A stretch of 64,000 nucleotides of DNA from Microbaculum marinum (GTDB taxonomy: Bacteria > Pseudomonadota > Alphaproteobacteria > Rhizobiales > Tepidamorphaceae), in the NCBI RefSeq assembly GCF_042646165.1, contig NZ_JBHRTC010000025.1. The stretch is one strand, 5' to 3'. Positions 1-7,567 of the stretch are shown here, in pieces (the first letter of the stretch is position 1; each line of letters begins with the position of its first letter). The notes beneath the pieces are model-generated. The model was not told the DNA's origin. It ran no database searches and saw nothing but the letters and a program-made list of their open reading frames with translations. Both the position numbers and the translations under genes were made by a program.

Positions 1-54
1 ACGCTACGTGAACTGTGTCTTTGAGCCGAACTTCATTTTTCCGGGGAGGCGAGC

Positions 55-507
55 TTGCGTGCCCGATTCTTCGCCGTTTTGCTTTGCACATTTGCACTTG
101 TCGGCGCCTGTGCGATCGCTCCCGAATACAGCGCCGTAGCCTACAAGAATGCGACCGACCTGAAGGTCGAGTCGCTTGAACTGATTTCGGAGAGCACGGA
201 CAGTTATTCGCAGCATTCGCTGCAGGCGAAAGATCTCACCGAAAATCTGGACAAGGCGTACGAATACGCCAACGGGCTGCCACACAACGAGGTCACGGCC
301 GAGATGTGGTGGAAGATCAAATCGCCGGACCAGCCACTTGTGGGCGGATATCTGGCGCTCTGGCGCACTCGCGGAAAGGTCACTCCTGCCTTGGCCGATG
401 AGTACCAGACGCAAGTGGCCGAAGCCTTCGACTACCTGATCTGTCTCGAAGCGAACAAGAAGACGCTCAGCCGGTGCGAAGCCAAGGCTCCTGCGGGCGA
501 CGGATAA
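55..507 (+). CDS. Small predicted lipoprotein, function unknown
   Basis: The 150-residue product opens with a short basic n-region and a hydrophobic core ending in LVGAC, a good lipobox, so I infer an outer-membrane or periplasmic lipoprotein with Cys19 lipidated. The rest is soluble and mostly helical, with no domain I recognise. The start is a TTG preceded by a GGGGAGG Shine-Dalgarno at about 44-50, which fits better than any internal ATG. Only 11 bases separate its stop from the next gene on the same strand, so the two are probably co-transcribed. No function is proposed. Confidence 0.75.
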   Translation: MRARFFAVLLCTFALVGACAIAPEYSAVAYKNATDLKVESLELISESTDSYSQHSLQAKDLTENLDKAYEYANGLPHNEVTAEMWWKIKSPDQPLVGGYLALWRTRGKVTPALADEYQTQVAEAFDYLICLEANKKTLSRCEAKAPAGDG

Positions 508-518
508 AAGGGGGCAAG

Positions 519-851
519 ATGAGCGCGCTGGACGACATACTCGAAATCGCCTTGCCGAAGATTCGCGACCTCGCAGTGGAGTTCGGCAATGACATCGTCG
601 ATGACGTGGTCGGCGATCTGCAGCAATTCGTCAGAAGCACGGCGGACAAATTGCAGCGCTGGAATGGCCTTCTCGCCGAGGAAAAATTGGCGCCGGAGGA
701 ATACGCCTTTCTGGTGAAGAGCCAGGTGGCGCTTCTTCAGATGAGGGCGCTGATGCGGGCGGGAATTGCCCAGATCCGGATCGACAAGTTTCGCAACAAG
801 GTCATCGAAATCGTCATCGACACGGCGTTCGACGTGATCATTCCTGGATAA
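519..851 (+). CDS. Small helical cytoplasmic protein, function unknown
   Basis: A 110-residue protein with no signal peptide or membrane segment. The sequence is rich in heptad-like hydrophobic spacing (VGDLQQFVRSTADKLQRW), suggesting a helical bundle. The ATG at 519 follows AAGGGGGCAAG, a good ribosome site; a longer reading frame from 474 would overlap the upstream lipoprotein and is unlikely. It lies just downstream of that lipoprotein and probably shares its transcript. I do not recognise the family. Confidence 0.7.
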   Translation: MSALDDILEIALPKIRDLAVEFGNDIVDDVVGDLQQFVRSTADKLQRWNGLLAEEKLAPEEYAFLVKSQVALLQMRALMRAGIAQIRIDKFRNKVIEIVIDTAFDVIIPG

Positions 852-913
852 GCGCCGGTCCCGAAAGCAGGACCGGCGCCGTCGGTCAGGATGGCAGGCG
901 TCGTTGGACGCGA

Positions 914-2485
914 CTACTTCCGCTCCGAGATCTCGTACACCGTCACGGTGCCGCCGACCTCGTGCGAGAGCACCAGCAGCGGCTTGCCGGTGGGGCTTTC
1001 GGCGTCCGAGATGAACAGCATCCCTTCCGGGGAGACGTCGTTGTCGCGGCGGACGTAGTCGAACCAGCGGGGCCTGTTGGGGTTGGTGACGTCGAGCCCG
1101 ATCGCGCCGCCGGGGCCGCGCTCGAGGCCGACGAAGGCCAGCGTGCGGCCCTTGTAGCGGCCGACCACGACGCCTTCCGGCTCGGCACCCTTGTTGTCCG
1201 AGCGCGTGTCGAACTCCGCCGGGTCGCCGTTGTCGGCGTTGAACAGGTCGGGGGCCTTCCTGGCAGTCAGACGGGCGATGAAGTCGCCGCTGTCGAACAC
1301 CTTCCTGCCCCTGCCGTCCCAGATCGTGAATGACCGGGCGCCGTAGCTCTGCAGCCATTCGTACTCACCGTCGCCGTCTGGATCGCCGTCGATGGAGCTG
1401 ATGCCGAGGCGGCCGAGATTCTTCTCCTTCTGAAGCCTGGCGGGATTGCGGAATGCAGCCGGGTCGAGTTCGATGTCGCCGATGCGCTCGTCCTCGCCAC
1501 GGTCGTCGCCCTCGTTGGCGGTGATCAGGTAGTCGCGGCCGAAGCTGGCAATGGCGTCCGGCATGTACATGCCGTACACGGGCCAGCGGCGGATCCGGAT
1601 CCGTCCGTCCTCGTCGCTGGCGTCAAGGCCCATGTCCGGCCGGCGGTGATTCTTCAGGCCCAGCGGCAGGATGTCGACGATCTCGGCGGCGGGAATGTCC
1701 ACCAGCGCCAGCGAGTTGGCTTCCTGCAGCGTCGCCCAGGCGTAACGGCTGTCGGCGGAGACGGCGATGTATTCCGGCTCCAGGTCCTCGGCCACGCTCT
1801 TGCCCGGGAACAGCCGCACGCCCTTTTCGATCAGCGCGGCGCGGGCCGGATTGAAGGCCCGGAAATCGGCAGTGTGCACGTCGCGGGCGTCGTCGCAGTT
1901 CCTCCGCCGCAGCACCGACTGCATGTCGATGATCGAGATGCTGCCTTCCGGGTCCGCGGCGTCGCCGGGCTCGCCTTCGTTGGCGACCAGGAGAGCGGTT
2001 CCGTTCGGCGCGAAGGTGAGCATGTCCGGCAGCGCGCCGACCCGGCAGTTGTACAGGTAGGTGCCGTCGGTGTCGTAGAAGGCGACGAAGCCGTTGTCGG
2101 TGGCGGGATCGGCGGCGACCGCCACCGCCATGAGGCCGTTGCGGATCGCGATCGAGTTGGCTTCTGCGGCCGGGATCCCGGTATGGGCGAACAGGTCGGC
2201 GTCAACGTCGATCGCCGCACCGGGCAGTTCGACAGGATTTGCGGGGTCGCTCAGGTCGACGACCTTGAGAATGGCCGACCCGTCGACCATGAACAGCCGC
2301 TGGCTGGCCGGGTCGAATGCCGAAATCTCCGCGACGCCTTCGCTGAGATCGACGGCGCCCTGCAGCACCATTTCGAAACGCTTCGATTTGCCGACCGTTT
2401 TCGGCTTCGCGTGCGCGGCGCCGCCGAGCGGAGCCCCCAGTATCGCCAGTGACAAGGTCAGCGCCAAAGCTGAACGTGCAGACAT
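914..2485 (-). CDS. Secreted choice-of-anchor I family beta-propeller-like protein
   Basis: 523 residues with a Sec signal peptide (about residues 1-26, ending AHA). The mature part has repeated propeller-like strands and family blocks such as LVANEGEPGD, YIAVSADSRYAW, TANEGDDRGE and EPEGVVVG. This pattern is typical of choice-of-anchor I proteins, often annotated as alkaline-phosphatase- or phytase-esterase-like. The enzymatic activity of this family is not established, so I assign location (periplasmic or secreted) rather than reaction. No C-terminal anchor is evident. It is read on the minus strand, with a 187-base gap to the end of the nuclease gene upstream. Confidence 0.8.
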   Translation of the reverse strand: MSARSALALTLSLAILGAPLGGAAHAKPKTVGKSKRFEMVLQGAVDLSEGVAEISAFDPASQRLFMVDGSAILKVVDLSDPANPVELPGAAIDVDADLFAHTGIPAAEANSIAIRNGLMAVAVAADPATDNGFVAFYDTDGTYLYNCRVGALPDMLTFAPNGTALLVANEGEPGDAADPEGSISIIDMQSVLRRRNCDDARDVHTADFRAFNPARAALIEKGVRLFPGKSVAEDLEPEYIAVSADSRYAWATLQEANSLALVDIPAAEIVDILPLGLKNHRRPDMGLDASDEDGRIRIRRWPVYGMYMPDAIASFGRDYLITANEGDDRGEDERIGDIELDPAAFRNPARLQKEKNLGRLGISSIDGDPDGDGEYEWLQSYGARSFTIWDGRGRKVFDSGDFIARLTARKAPDLFNADNGDPAEFDTRSDNKGAEPEGVVVGRYKGRTLAFVGLERGPGGAIGLDVTNPNRPRWFDYVRRDNDVSPEGMLFISDAESPTGKPLLVLSHEVGGTVTVYEISERK

Positions 2486-2674
2486 TCCGAAATCCCCTCT
2501 GTGTGATCAGATCGCGACTGCGACGGGGACCCCGTAGCCGAGTAGTATGACAGTCCGTTGTCAGCGGGTCCGCTTCAGGGGGTGGGTAAGGAGCCCGATG
2601 GGGCGGCCGGACCTGCCGCGACAATCGTGGAGGTGTGACGGGGGAAGTCGCCGAGAGGGCCGTCACCAGGCCGA

Positions 2675-3649
2675 TCAGTGCAGCATCGTCGTGCCGCAGC
2701 CTTCGACGAGGATGCTGCGCTGGCGCCGCGTCATGTCGGGAAAGAACTTCAGGCCCGTCAGATTTTCGATGGTCGCGATGCTGGTGCGGTAATCCTGAAT
2801 GTAATCGATGGTCCTGACACGCTTCTTGAGAGGGGTGTGGTTGATGTTGGGCATCAGATAGGCGTTCACCCTGTTGAGGGCGGGGTCGTAGATGATCTTG
2901 TAGAGGGCGATCGGCACGGCGACGCCGCCGGTGCATTCTGCCTCGATGTCCTCGGCGTTGGCTTCGCAGATCGCCGCCTTCGCCGGGTACGGGAACGCGA
3001 TCTCCGCGCCGCAGGCGTCGGCTTCCATGGTGACGACCGCGTCCTTCTCGCGCGGGACCGTGCCGGTGATGACGTAGATCGTGCCCCGATTGGCCGCGAG
3101 TTGCTGCGTGAGGCTTTCCAGTTCCCTCCAGACGCTGCGATTGAAGCCGATACCCTGTTGCGGCACCGCGTTGGACAGGACGAACGTGTCCTCCATCATC
3201 TCCGGGGAAACGGTGAAATCCGCCGACGCCGCCTGATGTCCGCGGTCGAAGCCGCTGCCGGTATAGTCGCGGTCCTGTGCCCGGGCTTCTTCGGGGGCGT
3301 GCTGTTCGGGGATGAAACGGATATCGGGACGCTTGTTCGGGCCGGTGACCATCTCGCGGGTCAGGCGCTCGATGACCCATGCCGGGGACCTGCGACGATC
3401 ATCGTGGCCGGTGAGAAACCCGAGATGGCAGATCGGCGTGATGCACTGGTCGATGCCGTCCTCGTATTCGGGCATGCCGATCTCCGCCCATATCTGGCGG
3501 CAGGTCTGCGGACCGTGGTCGCCGACGGAGGCGGGCGCCTTGGGACAGGAATCGGTTGCGGCGCCGCCTGGCGTGGACGCGAGAGCGGCACCCAGACCGG
3601 CAACCAGCCACAGGGCTCTTCCGCGCCAGTCTCGCGGCGGCACGGTCAT
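2675..3649 (-). CDS. Secreted DNA/RNA non-specific endonuclease (NucA-like)
   Basis: 324 residues with an N-terminal hydrophobic export signal (about residues 10-31). The core matches the beta-beta-alpha-metal nuclease family: DRGHQAASADF at 135-145 carries the catalytic His138, and SNAVPQQGIGFNRSVW supplies the metal-binding Asn170. Usual family text is DRGHLAPAAD, so this is a mild variant. Family members cut single- and double-stranded DNA and RNA using Mg2+ in the periplasm or outside the cell. The start ATG overlaps the stop of the upstream membrane protein by four bases (3646-3649), so the two are translationally coupled. Several Cys residues (35, 50, 69, 74) may form disulfides. Confidence 0.85.
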   Translation of the reverse strand: MTVPPRDWRGRALWLVAGLGAALASTPGGAATDSCPKAPASVGDHGPQTCRQIWAEIGMPEYEDGIDQCITPICHLGFLTGHDDRRRSPAWVIERLTREMVTGPNKRPDIRFIPEQHAPEEARAQDRDYTGSGFDRGHQAASADFTVSPEMMEDTFVLSNAVPQQGIGFNRSVWRELESLTQQLAANRGTIYVITGTVPREKDAVVTMEADACGAEIAFPYPAKAAICEANAEDIEAECTGGVAVPIALYKIIYDPALNRVNAYLMPNINHTPLKKRVRTIDYIQDYRTSIATIENLTGLKFFPDMTRRQRSILVEGCGTTMLH

Positions 3650-4071
3650 TGGGGACCACCGGCGGGGCTGCCGGTTCCTCCGGCGGTCGGGGAGGGAGGT
3701 GCGACGGGGGTATTCGCCGGCGTCTTGGGGGACGCCCCCTCCATGTTTCCGACCGCCTTGGAGACGACGAAACTGCCGCCGCTGATACCGAGAAGTCCCA
3801 GCACGGTCTCCGGAATGTCGACGAAGGTGCCGTGCTCGATGCGCAGCAACAGGTACAGGCCGGCTATGACGAAAGTGAAGATCAGGAACTGGAACCGGGA
3901 GAGGCTGGCCTTCCCGGTGAATTGGGGATGCTGGGGATTGATGGGCTCCGAAACGAGCCCGTCGAGGTCGATGGTCCCGTTGATGATCTTCAACAGGACC
4001 ATCGCGGCGAAGCCGAGCATGATCGCGATGATCACATAGAACCCTATTAGCGCGATGGTCGTCTGTTGCAT
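3646..4071 (-). CDS. Small membrane protein A, paralogue of the adjacent gene
   Basis: 141 residues with three hydrophobic segments: about 5-28, 61-77 and a weaker one at 88-106, followed by a Pro/Thr/Gly-rich tail. The segment IPETVLGLLGISGG...SKAV has a clear counterpart in the neighbouring upstream product (IPETLLVLLTGSNG...GKIV), and both share a K-xx-x-G-x-I-x-L motif after the first helix, so the two genes look like an ancient duplication. The stop overlaps the nuclease start by four bases, and 13 bases separate it from the upstream paralogue. I infer a membrane role linked to the nuclease, for example anchoring, export or sensing; the function is not known to me. Confidence 0.75.
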   Translation of the reverse strand: MQQTTIALIGFYVIIAIMLGFAAMVLLKIINGTIDLDGLVSEPINPQHPQFTGKASLSRFQFLIFTFVIAGLYLLLRIEHGTFVDIPETVLGLLGISGGSFVVSKAVGNMEGASPKTPANTPVAPPSPTAGGTGSPAGGPQ

Positions 4072-4084
4072 GGGACGGTGCTCC

Positions 4085-4414
4085 TCAACCCGCCATTCGG
4101 TGCCGAACGATCTTGCCGGTCAGATAGACTCCGTTGCTGCCGGTCAGCAGCACCAGCAGCGTTTCGGGAATCTCCGGCATCGGACCGCGTGTCGCGACCG
4201 CGTCGAGCCCCTGAAGCGCATAGCCGCCGATAATGAATAAAAAGATCAGTGCGCTTTGCACCCGGGTGGGATCGAAGCCGCCATTCGGGGTGGCCGCGAG
4301 AATGCCGTTCAGCGAGATGCGACCGGAGAAAAGTTTCATAGCGACGACCGCAGCCAATGCGGCCATCCAGGCAATCAGGCAGGCCTGTATCAATTCACCC
4401 AGCTGCCAAACCAT
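4085..4414 (-). CDS. Small membrane protein B, first gene of nuclease operon
   Basis: 109 residues from the ATG at 4414, which follows an AGAGGG ribosome site; an in-frame ATG at 4450 lacks one. Hydrophobic helices lie near residues 8-28 and 50-66, followed by the motif PEIPETLLVLL and a C-terminal GKIV segment. It is related over most of its length to the next product. The arrangement B-A-nuclease, with 13-base spacing and then a four-base overlap, reads as one operon. Role unknown; see findings. Confidence 0.7.
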   Translation of the reverse strand: MVWQLGELIQACLIAWMAALAAVVAMKLFSGRISLNGILAATPNGGFDPTRVQSALIFLFIIGGYALQGLDAVATRGPMPEIPETLLVLLTGSNGVYLTGKIVRHRMAG

Positions 4415-4552
4415 TTCGCCCTCTGATCGAAGAGAACTATTGGGCAGCACGCATAAGTTGTCAAATCGATTCGATTAACGCAGTGAGGGTCTTGGTTGAT
4501 TGCGGGCAGGGACGACCTCGGCCGGGGACGGCGACCAAGTGCGTCCACGGGC

Positions 4553-4584
4553 AAAAAAAAAGACCGCCCGGGGGTACCGGACGG
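4553..4584 (-). terminator. Rho-independent terminator of the sRNA
   Basis: Minus strand: stem CCGTCCG/CGGGCGG with one G-T pair and a short loop, then TC and nine T residues (A run at 4553-4561 on the plus strand). It would also insulate the nuclease operon starting at 4414. Confidence 0.75.
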
Positions 4585-4642
4585 CCCAAGTCTAGGGAGG
4601 AAACGCCCAAGGAGGGCAGCAGCACCGCGAACGATGCTGCGA
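4553..4642 (-). ncRNA. Candidate anti-SD small RNA (MmgR/alpha-r8-like?)
   Basis: A free-standing transcription unit in a 500-base gene-free stretch. It has a promoter at 4649-4677, a predicted RNA of about 90 nt, and a GC stem followed by nine T residues. The RNA folds as a GCAGCA/TGCTGC hairpin, then a GCCC-TCCTT-GGGC hairpin. Next is an unpaired GTTTCCTCCCTAGACTT stretch able to pair with Shine-Dalgarno sequences, then the terminator. Size and the GTTTCCTCCC element remind me of alphaproteobacterial Hfq-type sRNAs of the MmgR (Rfam suhB) kind, but I recall the family only loosely. That it is an sRNA is well supported; the family is tentative. Confidence 0.65.
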
Positions 4643-4648
4643 TGCAAC

Positions 4649-4677
4649 ATATAGGTCGACGACCAGCAGATCACAAG
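4649..4677 (-). promoter_or_regulatory. Sigma-70-type promoter of the 4553-4642 sRNA
   Basis: On the minus strand CTTGTG (4672-4677) and CTATAT (4649-4654) are separated by exactly 17 bases, close to the alphaproteobacterial vegetative consensus CTTGAC-N17-CTATAT. The predicted start is near 4642. Confidence 0.65.
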
Positions 4678-4877
4678 CCCAATTTGACGCCAGTTCCTGA
4701 TGGAATTTTCATCTTGGACCGACTTCGGCGCGTTTCGTGCGGTCCGATGCGTTTCCCGCCGCCGATCGACGCCAAACGGATGTCGGGCCGAACCCTGCTT
4801 GCGCCAAGTTTGGGCATCGGAAGCCTCTGTGCTGCAGAAATGAAGGATAAGAGCAAGACCGGGGTGTACGGAACGTG

Positions 4878-4905
4878 TGCCCGCACGCCTTCGGGCGTGC
4901 GGGCA
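4878..4905 (-). terminator. Perfect 12-bp hairpin with four-base loop
   Basis: TGCCCGCACGCC and GGCGTGCGGGCA pair perfectly around TTCG (CGAA on the minus strand). It lies ten bases past the stop of the small hydrophilic gene. There is no T tract, so it may be a Rho-assisted or RNA-stabilising 3' end. Confidence 0.5.
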
Positions 4906-4915
4906 GGTTGGGGCG

Positions 4916-5092
4916 CTACCGCCGTTCGTCACGACCCGACTTGCGGTCGCGATCGGCGGAGTGGGCCTTGTCGCGATCGCCGGAATGGCCGGCGTCGCGA
5001 TTCCTTTCGCCGTGGTTGTCTTCCTGCCCGGTCCGGTTCTTGCCGGGCGCCTGCTTCGTTTCCTTGCCGGGGTTGGGCTGGTTCGAAGGCAT
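4916..5092 (-). CDS. Tiny hydrophilic, highly charged protein
   Basis: 58 residues starting MPSNQPNPGKET at an ATG preceded by GGAG eight bases upstream. The composition is extreme: Asp, Arg, Lys, Gly, Asn, His and Ser dominate, with a repeated DRD/RDR pattern near the C-terminus and essentially no hydrophobic residues. That suggests an intrinsically disordered, perhaps stress-related protein. A strong hairpin follows the stop. Codon use fits the genome and the start is credible, but no homologous family comes to mind. Confidence 0.55.
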   Translation of the reverse strand: MPSNQPNPGKETKQAPGKNRTGQEDNHGERNRDAGHSGDRDKAHSADRDRKSGRDERR

Positions 5093-5292
5093 GACACGTC
5101 TCCATTGGTTCAATGCAGGATCTGCACTGACCGGATCCTCTCGGGACCGGCACCAATGAACGCCGGCCGCGGGCACGGGGTTGCGCGGTCTCGAAAAGAC
5201 CTTCGTTCAACCGCCGCCGCGCCGCAAACGATCTCAATCGACGGATTTGCGCCGCTATCCTCGCCGGCGGGCCGACCCTTGCGCCGCGCGGC

Positions 5293-6129
5293 TCATCCCT
5301 CGGCCAGCCTGGTGGCGAAGAGGGCTATGGTGCGGGAATAGACCGAGGACTTGTTCCACTTCTGGATCACCGCGAAATTGGCCGTGCCCTCCTGCCAGGG
5401 CTGGCCACGGCGCCAACCGTGCGCCTTCAGGTAGTTCGCAGTGGAGGCGAGGGCGTCCGGCACGCTGCGGATCAGATCGCGCCGGCCGTTGCCGTCGTAG
5501 TCGACCGCGAATTTCACATAGTTGGAGGCGAGAAACTGTGTCTGGCCGAGTTCGCCCGCCCATGCGCCCCGCATCTCCGCCGGCGTCATGTCGCCCCGCT
5601 GGATGATCTGCAGTGCGGAGAGCAACTCGAGCTGGAACATCTGCGTCCGGCGGCAATCGTGGGCCAGCGTGGCGAGCGAGCGGATGGACGACATGTTGCC
5701 GATGTTGCCGCCATAGTCTGTCTCCAGGCCCCAGATCGCCACGATCACCGGCCCGGGCACGCCGTAGCGCTGCTCGAGCGAGGCGAGCAGGCTGCTGTAC
5801 TGCTTCAGGAGGGCCTTGCCCTTGTTGAGTCGCCCCGAGGTAATCCGCTGGGCGGCGAATTGCTCGAAGCTCATGTTGAAGGCTTTCTGATTGCGGTCGA
5901 GCGAGAGGACGCGCTTGTCCTCGGTCACCCCGTCGAGCGTAGCCAGTGCGGCCGGGGACACGCCCATGTCCGCTGCCTCGGCCTTGAACTGCGCTATGAA
6001 CGAGTTGAACCCTTCCGGCGGCTGGCACCTCGCTGCCTCGGCAGCGGGGACCTCGGCCATCAACGCCGCGGTCAGCACCAATGCCAGTGTTCCGAGTGTG
6101 GAGACCCCCGGGAAGCGGCGACGCATCAT
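5293..6129 (-). CDS. Lytic murein transglycosylase, MltB (SLT_2) family
   Basis: 278 residues with a signal sequence (about 1-32). The catalytic core contains GLETDYGG with Glu136 as the acid catalyst, and GELGQTQFL, both hallmarks of MltB-type enzymes that cleave peptidoglycan glycan strands to 1,6-anhydromuramyl products in the periplasm. The protein ends soon after the core and lacks the C-terminal peptidoglycan-binding domain found in some relatives. AGGAGG sits five bases before the ATG. No lipobox is visible, so it is probably a soluble periplasmic form. Confidence 0.9.
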   Translation of the reverse strand: MMRRRFPGVSTLGTLALVLTAALMAEVPAAEAARCQPPEGFNSFIAQFKAEAADMGVSPAALATLDGVTEDKRVLSLDRNQKAFNMSFEQFAAQRITSGRLNKGKALLKQYSSLLASLEQRYGVPGPVIVAIWGLETDYGGNIGNMSSIRSLATLAHDCRRTQMFQLELLSALQIIQRGDMTPAEMRGAWAGELGQTQFLASNYVKFAVDYDGNGRRDLIRSVPDALASTANYLKAHGWRRGQPWQEGTANFAVIQKWNKSSVYSRTIALFATRLAEG

Positions 6130-6595
6130 ACAATCCTCCTGCCTGAAACGGGTCCGAACGTTTCTATCATCTTGCCGATCACCCGCCTATCGCCTGACGC
6201 ACTGGCCGCTGGAGATCGGACAGTCTCGATGCCGCGACCCGGTCGCCCGACACCATCCGGGCCAGGGATTCGAAAATCCAGCTCCGCCCTGACAATTTTC
6301 AGCCAACTATGATAAGGTTCCGGGAGACTTGGGGCCAAGGCGTTTGGGTTCGCGGCGCAAGACCGGTTCAAGCGGGATCGGGGCGGAGGCTTCACACGGA
6401 AATCTGTTGCAACTTCGCAACGGCGAAAATGAATCAATGCCAGGGGCCACAGATTCACTTCCGCTTTACCGTGTTCTGCCCAAATTTCGCCTGCGTGTAA
6501 GGCCACGTCGAGGTACCACGAGAAAACGGAACGCGTTTTCCGCTCGTAGGGAACCGAGGGTGTCCCGAGGGCCGACTTAAGAAGGAAAGTTACAG
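6130..6595. other. Divergent intergenic region upstream of the Omp25-like gene
   Basis: 466 bases without a credible gene. It must hold the promoters of the transglycosylase (minus) and the outer-membrane protein (plus). A GTTGC-N6-GCAAC dyad lies at 6406-6421. A weak CTGACA-N17-ATAAGG promoter-like pair is at 6289-6317 on the plus strand. The short frames here look like chance. Confidence 0.6.
6406..6421. promoter_or_regulatory. GTTGC-N6-GCAAC dyad upstream of outer-membrane protein gene
   Basis: Perfect 5-bp inverted repeat, GTTGC-AACTTC-GCAAC, 175 bases before the start codon. The same motif with the same N6 spacing occurs upstream of the porin gene at 26893-26908, which suggests a common regulator. 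The binding protein is unknown. Confidence 0.4.
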
Positions 6596-7405
6596 ATGTT
6601 GAACCAGCGTATTCTTTTCGTTGCAGGTGCCGTTTCGATGGCAGCACTTGCTCCCATGGCCGCAAAAGCAGCCGACATGCCGCAGTACACCCCGCCGCCG
6701 GTCGTGACGGCCGTCCCGCTCTGGGATTGGTCCGGCTTCTACCTCGGCCTCAACGCCGGGTACGGCTGGGGTCAGAACGGCGGCGCCAACATGAGCTTCA
6801 CGGATCCGGGCGCGGCCTTCTTCGGTCCGTGCCTTGTGGCCGGATCGTGCGTCGGGGGCCTGTCCTACGACACTGACGGCTTCGTCGGCGGTGCGCAGGC
6901 CGGCTACAACTGGCAGATCAACCAGTTCGTGCTGGGTATCGAAGCCGACATCGAATACAGCGACATGAATGGCGGCGCCGGGTTCGCCAGCTTCGTGCCG
7001 CCGTTCGCTGCCGGATCGTTCACCTCCACCAGCGAGATCAACTGGCTCGCCACCCTGCGTGGCCGTCTGGGTGTCGCCGTCGATCGCACCCTGATCTACG
7101 CAACCGGCGGTCTCGCCGCTGGCGGCGTCGACGACAACTTCCGCTGGGGCTATCCGACCATCAACCAGGTCTACGTGGGTGACGGTTCCGACACCGAGTG
7201 GGGTTGGGTCGTTGGTGCCGGTCTCGAGTACGCGATGACCGACAACTTCATCCTCGGCGCCGAAGTCCTGTACTTCGACCTGGGCAGCACGTCGGTTCCG
7301 GGTGTGCCGGTCGCCGGCTTCATTCCGCCGGCGGGCACCTCGATCACCGCCAACTACGACCACGACGGTGTGATCGCCCGCGCGCGCGCCAGCTACAAGT
7401 TCTGA
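6596..7405 (+). CDS. Outer-membrane beta-barrel protein, Omp25/Omp31 family
   Basis: 269 residues: signal peptide ending AAKAA, a short proline-rich linker, then WDWSGFYLGLNAGYGWG, the typical opening of Omp25/Omp31-like 8-stranded barrels. Alternating amphipathic strands follow, with glycine-rich turns, and the chain ends in ...RASYKF with the terminal Phe required by the BAM machinery. It is probably an abundant structural OMP: AAGGAAAG precedes the ATG, and an efficient terminator follows. A dyad shared with the porin gene lies 175 bases upstream. Confidence 0.9.
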   Translation: MLNQRILFVAGAVSMAALAPMAAKAADMPQYTPPPVVTAVPLWDWSGFYLGLNAGYGWGQNGGANMSFTDPGAAFFGPCLVAGSCVGGLSYDTDGFVGGAQAGYNWQINQFVLGIEADIEYSDMNGGAGFASFVPPFAAGSFTSTSEINWLATLRGRLGVAVDRTLIYATGGLAAGGVDDNFRWGYPTINQVYVGDGSDTEWGWVVGAGLEYAMTDNFILGAEVLYFDLGSTSVPGVPVAGFIPPAGTSITANYDHDGVIARARASYKF

Positions 7406-7455
7406 GCATACGCGATACCGGCGGGCGGCCACGCCGCCCGCCGCTGCCTGACAGG

Positions 7456-7489
7456 ATGGCGGCTCCCCTCGGGGGGCCGCCATTTTTTG
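7456..7489 (+). terminator. Rho-independent terminator of the Omp25-like gene
   Basis: ATGGCGGC stem with a C/G-rich extension pairs with GCCGCCAT, followed by a T run (TTTTTT), about 50 bases past the stop codon. Confidence 0.8.
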
Positions 7490-7504
7490 TCGGAGCAGCA
7501 AAAC

Positions 7505-7538
7505 GAAAAAAGGCGGCGACCCTGCCAAGCCGCCGCCT
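7505..7538 (-). terminator. Rho-independent terminator of the SH3-domain gene
   Basis: On the minus strand AGGCGGCG pairs with CGCCGCCT across a 12-base loop, followed by six T residues; it lies about 30 bases after the stop at 7568. Confidence 0.75.
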
Positions 7539-7567
7539 GTTCTTCCTGCCTCTGGCTTGCGGGCCGA

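Noticed and set aside
4390..5097. A 235-codon minus-strand open frame across the sRNA region
   Set aside because: Arg/Pro-rich shadow; it overlaps a promoter, an sRNA and a terminator that together make better sense.
6309..6500. 63-codon frame upstream of the Omp25-like gene
   Set aside because: No ribosome site, odd Cys-rich end, and it overlaps the regulatory dyad.
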